Below, one piece after another: positions 58,557 to 64,000 of a DNA stretch of 64,000 nucleotides (positions are counted from its first letter, which is position 1; every line of letters begins with the position of its first letter). The notes under the pieces are model-generated. The model did no database searches, was not told the origin of the DNA, and saw only the letters and a program-made list of their open reading frames with translations. Location: contig NC_092460.1 in the NCBI RefSeq assembly GCF_047495875.1, forward strand, positions 10,902,520 to 10,966,519, written 5' to 3'. Origin of the DNA: Pithys albifrons albifrons (taxonomy: Eukaryota > Chordata > Aves > Passeriformes > Thamnophilidae). A program made the translations under genes and the position numbers.

Positions 58557-61500
58557 GTAAGCCGCCTCTGGGCGCGGGCTGCCTTCCCCACCCCTTCCGA
58601 AAAAAATGGGGTCCCTGCTCGCTTCTCCTCCCCGCTGCCCCTCTTTCCCCGCCCCAAGCCGCCTCAGTTATGGAGGAGTTCGTGGGTGCTGCTCCTTTGC
58701 TGCCGTGGCTTTGTGCTGGTGCGTTGAAACACGGCAAGATACAGCACCAGTATTCAATGGTGCACCTTAACCCGGACTGTGCCTGTTTTGATTGCCCACC
58801 TTAAATAAACAGGTGTATTCCCCGGGAGTAACTTGGTTTAGGATTGCACCATTTGGGTTTTTTTTTCCCGATGTAGCCTCCTGGGAAAAGGCTCGTGAAG
58901 GTGCCTCGTTAAGAGCTGGAATGGAGTAAAGAGTGTAGCTTTCCTGATTGAGTTTTATTGGTCTTTCCCTTCTCTCTCCAGGTTGTGAGAGAACGTTTAT
59001 CACAGTGAGTGCGTTATTCTCCCATAATCGAGCCCACTTCAGAGAGCAAGAGCAGTTCACCTGCTCATTCCCTGGCTGTAACAAGCAGTATGACAAAGCC
59101 TGCCGACTGAAAATCCACATGAGGAGTCACACAGGTATTCACAGGGATGACTTGTACCTGGGGAAGTACATGGAAGAGAATATGTGGAGCATGGACTTCA
59201 GTTTGCTGGAAAAACTGAAAGTCATGACGAGGAAGGGTGACATGAATTATTTGGAGTCAGTGAAATCATTTGATTCTTGGTCTTCTGGGCAGGCTAGGAG
59301 CCCACTGAATTAACTGGCCACATACAGATTAGTTGTGGACATGCAAAGCTGTAGCTTTTGTCACTGTGCACTCTGTCCAGAAAAACTATCCCAGCTCTAC
59401 TCCCAAGTTCACAGACATTCAAAACGGTGTATAAACTCTAATATTGGACAAAACAAACATCTGGAAAACACTCAGACAATGTGAAACATGTGCCAAGGTT
59501 TGGAACTGCGAGAAGATAAATTTCAACTCAAGCAAGCACTCCTGACTTGGAAGGACCACTTCTAAACTGAAATACAACCTTCTCATCTTTTAAAGACACT
59601 TGTGTATGCTCTCTACTGTCCTTTGTTTTCCTGGTTTCATGGCTTTACAGTGTTGAGTTTGGGGTTTTTTTGTGTTTCCTAAGTGTCACTTTTGTTAAAG
59701 TTCATAGATGTGATGAAAACCAACTTCACATACTTCACTGTATTGTAACCAAGATACAGTCACAGGTCATGAAAACAGGAAAAAACATTTCTGTTTTGAA
59801 TAATGCTCTTATTTATTGGTTATTAAAGCCTTGAAGATAGATTAGTATGAGGTGGATTGATAAATTTCTGTGATCCTTGATGCACAGGGAGTGGTGCAAT
59901 AGCTTGGGGGCTGAGATTGTACAGGGATGAAGGGGCATGACAGTACTCTGCAGTGCATTGCAGGTGAGAGTGCTTGAATTGTTCTGAAATAATTCAATGT
60001 AAGCAGGTTTTGATGCTTTATTGTAGCAGTGTGTATTTTCATATTCATTAATTTAACCTTTCTTTGCTCAAGGTGAAAGACCTTTTATATGCGACTTTGA
60101 AGGCTGTGGCTGGTCTTTCACCAGTATGTCCAAGCTTCTGAGACATAAAAGGTAAAGGAAGCCTTTTCTGATTATGCTGTCCTAAGCCACTGCCTGTGTG
60201 TCTGTTTACTTTTTTTTTCCAGTACCTAAGCAGTAGTGAATTTAATCATGCCGGTGGCAATTTCCTTCCTTGTAGGAAACACGAAGATGACAGGAGGTTC
60301 ATGTGCCCAGTAGAAGGCTGTGGCAAGTCCTTCACAAGAGCAGAACACTTGAAAGGCCACAGTATAACTCACCTTGGTACAAAACCATTTGAGTGTCCAG
60401 TAGAAGGTATTGCTCCACTTTTGTATGTTCACTGGTAACAAGTGTGTATTTTTGCCTCAAGTCTGTGTGTGTCTTCCCCAAATACGAGCTTGGTAGAGGA
60501 CTGGAACAATTTAAAGGTAGTCTTCTAACCGCGTTTTAAGAGGTAAAACTGAAGAGAAGACTTTGCATCCGAACAAGTGATCGTTCCCAAGTTATGGATT
60601 ACAGAGAAAACTCTGGTTCATGCTCTAGGTTGACTACCTCCATCACTTCAGCAGGACTCCAGGAACAAAGATTTTTGGGTCTGATCTGTAATATTCTGCT
60701 TTATAAAGTAAAGCAGCTCTGCTTGGTAACTGTTTCTCCTTTTAATGGTCTTGCCAGCAGTTGTAATGATGCTGTAGTGTGAAAAAATTGTGCTTTAGAC
60801 TGAGTGACTTCAGGGTTTTTTGTTAACAGAAACATGTTGTTGAACTGTCCTACCCATTGAGATGTTGAATTTCTTCTGGTTCCTCTTGAGTGTATGCACA
60901 GGCACTGCAAAATAGCAAGTGGAGTTCTGTAGAGTTAATTGTGATTTGTTAAGAAGCTAAATATGAATACTAAATTGAAATTAGGTGAAACTTCATAGCA
61001 TTGTATATCTTCTTGCAGGCTGTTGTGCAAAATTTTCAGCACGAAGTAGTTTGTATATTCACTCCAAAAAGCATCTTCAGGATGTGGACTCGTTAAAGAC
61101 TCGGTGCCCTGTTTCCAGCTGTAATAAACTGCTCACTTCCAAACACAGTATGAAAACACACATGGTCAAACAGCATAACTTCAGCCCAGGTAAAGTGTTT
61201 GTTTCAGGCTATTGGAGGGTGCAGTGGAAAAATTAAATGTTTTATTAAGGAAGATGTATACTTGCTGATGTTGAAATCTGAGTCCCATTGATAGGAATTA
61301 CAGAATCTTCAGTGAGACTGGAGTTGATTTCTCCCTTCCCTAAAATTTTCAGTGGGATCTCTAAATATCAGAAAGTGATATTTGAGCTTTGCCTGTGTGA
61401 AACTGTGAGAAACTGCAGCAACTTGAATGAAGTAGAACTTCTCCATGCCATCTGGAAAACAGGAGCAAGATTTGAAAGAAGTTCTCTTTTCACCCCTTTT

Positions 61501-63218
61501 CCTGCTCCTATACAGCCTGATGTAGCTTTGATTGTCTTAGTGTTATTTTTTGGCAAGTGCTTTTGTAACTGAAACTTATCAGTAAAGGAGTGAATTTATT
61601 TCATTAAGCTACTTTTCCTTAAATCTGCTTTCATGGAAGTTGGGAAGTGTTTTAGTAGGCTGAGAATACAGAATTTTAACCTTCCTCCTGTCATCATTTG
61701 TATTTTTCCTTCCCGTTGTCTGATTGAAAGGTATCTCTTATAACCAAGCCTTTTTCTTCCAGATCTCCTAACTCAGCTCGAAGCAACCAACTCTCTCACA
61801 CCCAGCAGTGAACTCACCAGTCCAGGGCAGAGTGATCTCAGCAACGTAGACCTTGTATCCCTGTTCTCCAGTGTGTCTAGTAACAATTCTGGAATTGCAA
61901 CAGACATGGCGCTGGTGAACTCTGGAATTGTCACAATTGATGTTGCTTCAGTGGGCTCGATGCTGGGGGGAAACCTGCCTGTCAGTAACAATTCCTTAAG
62001 CCAGGCAGTTGATCCCTTGATCCTGGTGGCGAGCAGTGACATGCCGCAGAGCCTGGACAGTTCTCTCCTGCTGGGAACCAGTGCAGTTCTACAGCAAAGC
62101 ACTTTAAATTTGGATGATGTACAGACTGTCAATGCCGAAGCCTTGGGTTCGCTAGCATCCCTGTCAGTGAGGAATTCCAGTCAGGATGTGCACAGTTTGA
62201 CATCCAGCAATAATTTAACAATCGACACAGCCACTTTGACTCCTTCCAGTAGCCTTGGCGGTACCAACGTGCCTGAGTTACTAACGCCAGTTAAAGCTGA
62301 ACGGAATTTGGTTCCGTGCTCAGATGTTGTTGGTCAACAAGAGGGCAGCAAAGTTGTGACACAGTTTGTCTTCTCCAACCCTCCGGGGAGCTACAGCGCA
62401 CAGAAGGAGATGGATCTTGGGGCAGTGACTGGCAGCTCATTTTTGGTATGGAGTAACTGTATTCACTTTACCCCCCAGGTGACTGAGAGAGCCTGACTTT
62501 GGGAATATCCCTTGCTATTTCTAGGGAAACCTTTCTCTCAGATTTTTTAGATCATGGGTTTTGGCTCTTTTTTGATGAAGGATATGGAATGTTGCGTTGT
62601 AGTAGTGTGTTGTCTCAAGTAGATTTGGTGTGGTGATAAGTTCTCTTAAGAAATACTGGAATTCTGGTGTGGACAGTTAAGGAAGAACCATTCAAAATAA
62701 GCAGCCATCCATGTGGAATGGAATTTGCAGGTATACCCAAGAATATGTTACATATCTTATGCCTTTCATTCCAGGGAGAGATTTGGGCTGTAACAGTAAC
62801 TGCAATGTTTTAATCTCAGTCCTGGTTCCTCATTTAAATACACTTCCCTTTCTGTTTCACTGTGTTGCTGCAGAGTGTTTACATTATAAAGTAAATGTTT
62901 ACACTGTTACAATCTGAACATTTGTAATTGCGGACCTAACTTTTTGTGTCGAACTCCAAACACTGAATTTATTGAAAAAACCCAGGGAATTTATTGAAAC
63001 TCTAATCAGAAGATCATGGGAAACTAGATAGAAGATAATTGTATCCGAGAACTCATTAATCTGTATTCATTGTCTTGCTCTATTCTTGATTCAAAAAACT
63101 TTGCATCTCTGGGCTTTTTTTTTTTCTTCCTAGGAGAGCAGTGGGTCTGCAAGAACAGACTACAGAGCCATTCAGCTAGCCAAGAAAAAGAAACAAAAAG
63201 GGAGTGGCAGCAGCACAG
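57515..63218 (+). CDS. ZXDC: ZXD family zinc finger C, partial at 3' end (seven exons)
   Basis: ZXDC is a nuclear C2H2 zinc-finger protein that binds CIITA and promotes MHC class II and other transcription (family knowledge). Seven in-phase exons give about 781 codons: a Pro/Ala-rich N-terminus with a polyproline run near residues 123-140, ten C2H2 fingers spanning roughly residues 212-521, and an acidic/Ser-Thr-rich activation region after 526 with a VKAE sumoylation consensus at Lys703. ZXDA and ZXDB are intronless relatives in mammals; the split structure here identifies the ancestral ZXDC type. ATG 57515 is the first in frame (the open frame extends upstream only from a GTG) and sits in a strong context, AAGATGG. 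Human ZXDC has 858 residues as I recall, so about 80 residues should lie beyond the window. Introns are 124-938 bp; none contains another recognisable gene. Confidence 0.96.
57570..57580 (+). promoter_or_regulatory. YY1-type motif inside ZXDC exon 1
   Basis: AACATGGCGGC fits the YY1 consensus (AAnATGGCGGC) exactly and lies 55 bp downstream of the ZXDC ATG, in a different reading frame. YY1 sites are typical just downstream of transcription starts in CpG-island promoters. Confidence 0.5.
58982..59134 (+). CDS. ZXDC: ZXDC exon 2 (residues 348-399), fingers 5-6
   Basis: Acceptor TCTCTCCAG|, donor ACAG|GTATTC. Completes finger 5 (CERTFITVSALFSHNRAH) and encodes finger 6 (CSFPGCNKQYDKACRLKIH). 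Both are very similar to mammalian ZXDC. Confidence 0.96.
60073..60151 (+). CDS. ZXDC: ZXDC exon 3 (residues 399-425), finger 7
   Basis: Acceptor GCTCAAG|, donor AAAAG|GTAAAG. Encodes ERPFICDFEGCGWSFTSMSK and LLRHK; Arg425 is split. Confidence 0.94.
60276..60406 (+). CDS. ZXDC: ZXDC exon 4 (residues 425-469), finger 8 and start of 9
   Basis: Acceptor CTTGTAG|, donor GAAG|GTATTG. Encodes finger 8 (CPVEGCGKSFTRAEHLKGH) and the linker THLGTKPFECPVE of finger 9. Confidence 0.95.
61019..61189 (+). CDS. ZXDC: ZXDC exon 5 (residues 469-526), fingers 9-10
   Basis: Acceptor TCTTGCAG|, donor CCAG|GTAAAG. Finger 9 ends CCAKFSARSSLYIHSKKH; finger 10 is CPVSSCNKLLTSKHSMKTH. Finger 10 has Leu at position 507 where C2H2 fingers normally have Phe; zinc ligands are intact. 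Confidence 0.95.
61763..62445 (+). CDS. ZXDC: ZXDC exon 6 (residues 526-753), activation region
   Basis: Acceptor TTCTTCCAG|, donor TTG|GTATGG. Ser/Thr/Leu-rich with acidic patches: SSELTSPGQSDLSNVDLVSL, NSGIVTIDVASVGSMLGGNL, LDDVQTVNAEALG and VPELLTPVKAE. These align in order with the human C-terminal region. Reading through the donor gives 16 more codons to a stop at 62494. Confidence 0.94.
63134..63218 (+). CDS. ZXDC: ZXDC exon 7 (residues 754-782)
   Basis: Acceptor TTCTTCCTAG|, donor ACAG|GTGAGA. Encodes ESSGSARTDYRAIQLAKKKK and a basic tail QKGSGSST, matching the human SARTDYRAIQLAKEKKQ block. The Lys-rich run may act as a nuclear localisation signal. Ends in phase 1. Confidence 0.93.
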
Positions 63219-63973
63219 GTGAGAAACCATGAATTTTGTTTTATTTACTAAATTAGGGTATTTTCTTATTTAGGAATTTTGGCATTGTAATGGGAGCAGG
63301 TTTCTGAGTAACGTTCTTAACTGTCCCATCCCATTTATTACTAGTTAAAATAATTATGCATGTGGTATACCATCTGTTACTCAGGATAATCACATTCTGT
63401 GGAATATCAAATTCACAGTAAGTTTACAAAGAAAGCTGCACCATATGTTTCGTGGTTGTTAACAAGATACTAGCTCTCCATCTCTTCATCTGCTTTTTAT
63501 TAAAACAAACGCCCTAAAATTAGTGTCACTTTGCTTTCTGTTGTTTATGCTTTTGATATGTTTTAGGGGTTTCACTCAGTACAGACAATAAAAACAGCTG
63601 GTATTTTGCTTTTGTGTCTCTCTTGGTAACAGTGTGTGTACAGTGTTAAGGAATTTATTTCTCAATTATCTAGAACTAGTCAAACCTGTCTTAGCTTTTA
63701 ATCTTGTAGTGAGTACTTGTGCAGGGTGTGGTTTTAGGTCATGTTTCCAGATGTGTCCTCTTCCTCTTAAACTGTAGTTTGATTCAAAGCCATCTGATGT
63801 GAATTATACAGCACTCCTATGTCAGGTCAAACATGCCCCATGGTTCACTAGACTTGCACGAGTTCAGATATTTGAGTTGTGTCTACCTTTGGGGCTGGGG
63901 TGGAGTATCATATGCTTATGATATGAATACCATATATGTAGAGTGAGTTTAGCTCCACCTTGCTGTCTCTTAG

Positions 63974-64000
63974 ACCTTTCTCCTCTGAAAATCAAGGCAG
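63974..64000 (+). CDS. ZXDC: Possible start of ZXDC exon 8 (cut by window end)
   Basis: TGTCTCTTAG| followed by a phase-1 reading DLSPLKIKA is open to the window edge and fits the reading phase left by exon 7. Similarity to the expected human segment (with KIKEGKMSP) is too short to be convincing. Confidence 0.3.

Larger units (their letters stand above)
57290..58600. promoter_or_regulatory. ZXDC: CpG island covering ZXDC promoter and exon 1
   Basis: GC content and CpG density rise abruptly right after the CR1 copy and stay very high through exon 1. There is no TATA box. This is a typical housekeeping-type promoter. The transcription start cannot be fixed from sequence; the protein start at 57515 leaves only about 200 bp of island upstream. 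Confidence 0.75.

Noticed and set aside
57488..58657. 389-codon antisense open frame over ZXDC exon 1
   Set aside because: It is a shadow of the very GC-rich coding exon: Arg/Gly/Ala-rich, no domain, no splice or promoter evidence.
58557..58804. Continuation of the ZXDC exon 1 frame into the intron
   Set aside because: The donor G|GTAAGC and the perfect continuation of finger 5 at 58982 show this is intron.
59135..59313. Read-through of ZXDC exon 2
   Set aside because: Finger 7 continues in phase at 60073; the read-through residues have no finger pattern.
1..64000. CRISPR arrays, operons, phage or plasmid systems
   Set aside because: Spliced genes, CR1 repeats and CpG islands show vertebrate nuclear DNA; no regularly spaced repeats or bacterial-type gene packing are present.

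Overview
The window is vertebrate nuclear DNA, most likely from a bird. Coding exons are separated by long introns with GT..AG borders. The recognisable interspersed repeats are mainly CR1 LINE ends plus a few old MIR-like SINE remnants, and repeat density is low, which suits an avian genome better than a mammalian one; a non-avian sauropsid cannot be excluded from the sequence alone. No prokaryotic, viral or CRISPR-like system is visible.

Layout. (1) Positions 1-10587, minus strand: the 5' part of a netrin-4-like gene. A signal-peptide exon (10521-10587) and a large laminin-N-terminal exon (3487-4028) join in phase; the remaining exons lie beyond the left edge. (2) Positions 10860-12060: a CpG-rich island just upstream of the netrin-like start codon and about 2-3 kb upstream of UROC1. 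(3) Positions 13974-53385, plus strand: a complete UROC1 (urocanate hydratase) gene. I place 20 coding exons, every junction in phase, encoding 676 residues, the same length as I recall for human UROC1. Its introns hold a 37-bp tandem duplication, a 5S rRNA-derived retroposon with an 11-bp target-site duplication, two CR1 pieces, MIR-like remnants and a possible unidentified old repeat. (4) Positions 53386-57514: intergenic DNA with a probable UROC1 poly(A) signal, a G/T-rich tract and a 3' CR1 copy ending about 240 bp before the next start codon. (5) From 57515, plus strand: ZXDC, with seven coding exons inside the window (about 781 codons), including all ten C2H2 fingers, a conserved sumoylation-type motif and the start of the C-terminal domain. 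Its 3' end lies beyond the right edge.

The genes do not form a functional pathway. UROC1 catalyses the second step of histidine breakdown, ZXDC is a nuclear zinc-finger transcription cofactor, and the netrin-like gene encodes a secreted basement-membrane or guidance-type protein. The head-to-tail UROC1-ZXDC arrangement is also known in mammals (human 3q21). The netrin-4-like neighbour is the less expected part of the locus. Most of the window is ordinary intronic sequence. The items most worth following up are the 5S-derived retroposon, the extra netrin-4-like paralogue and the elements crowded around the ZXDC promoter.
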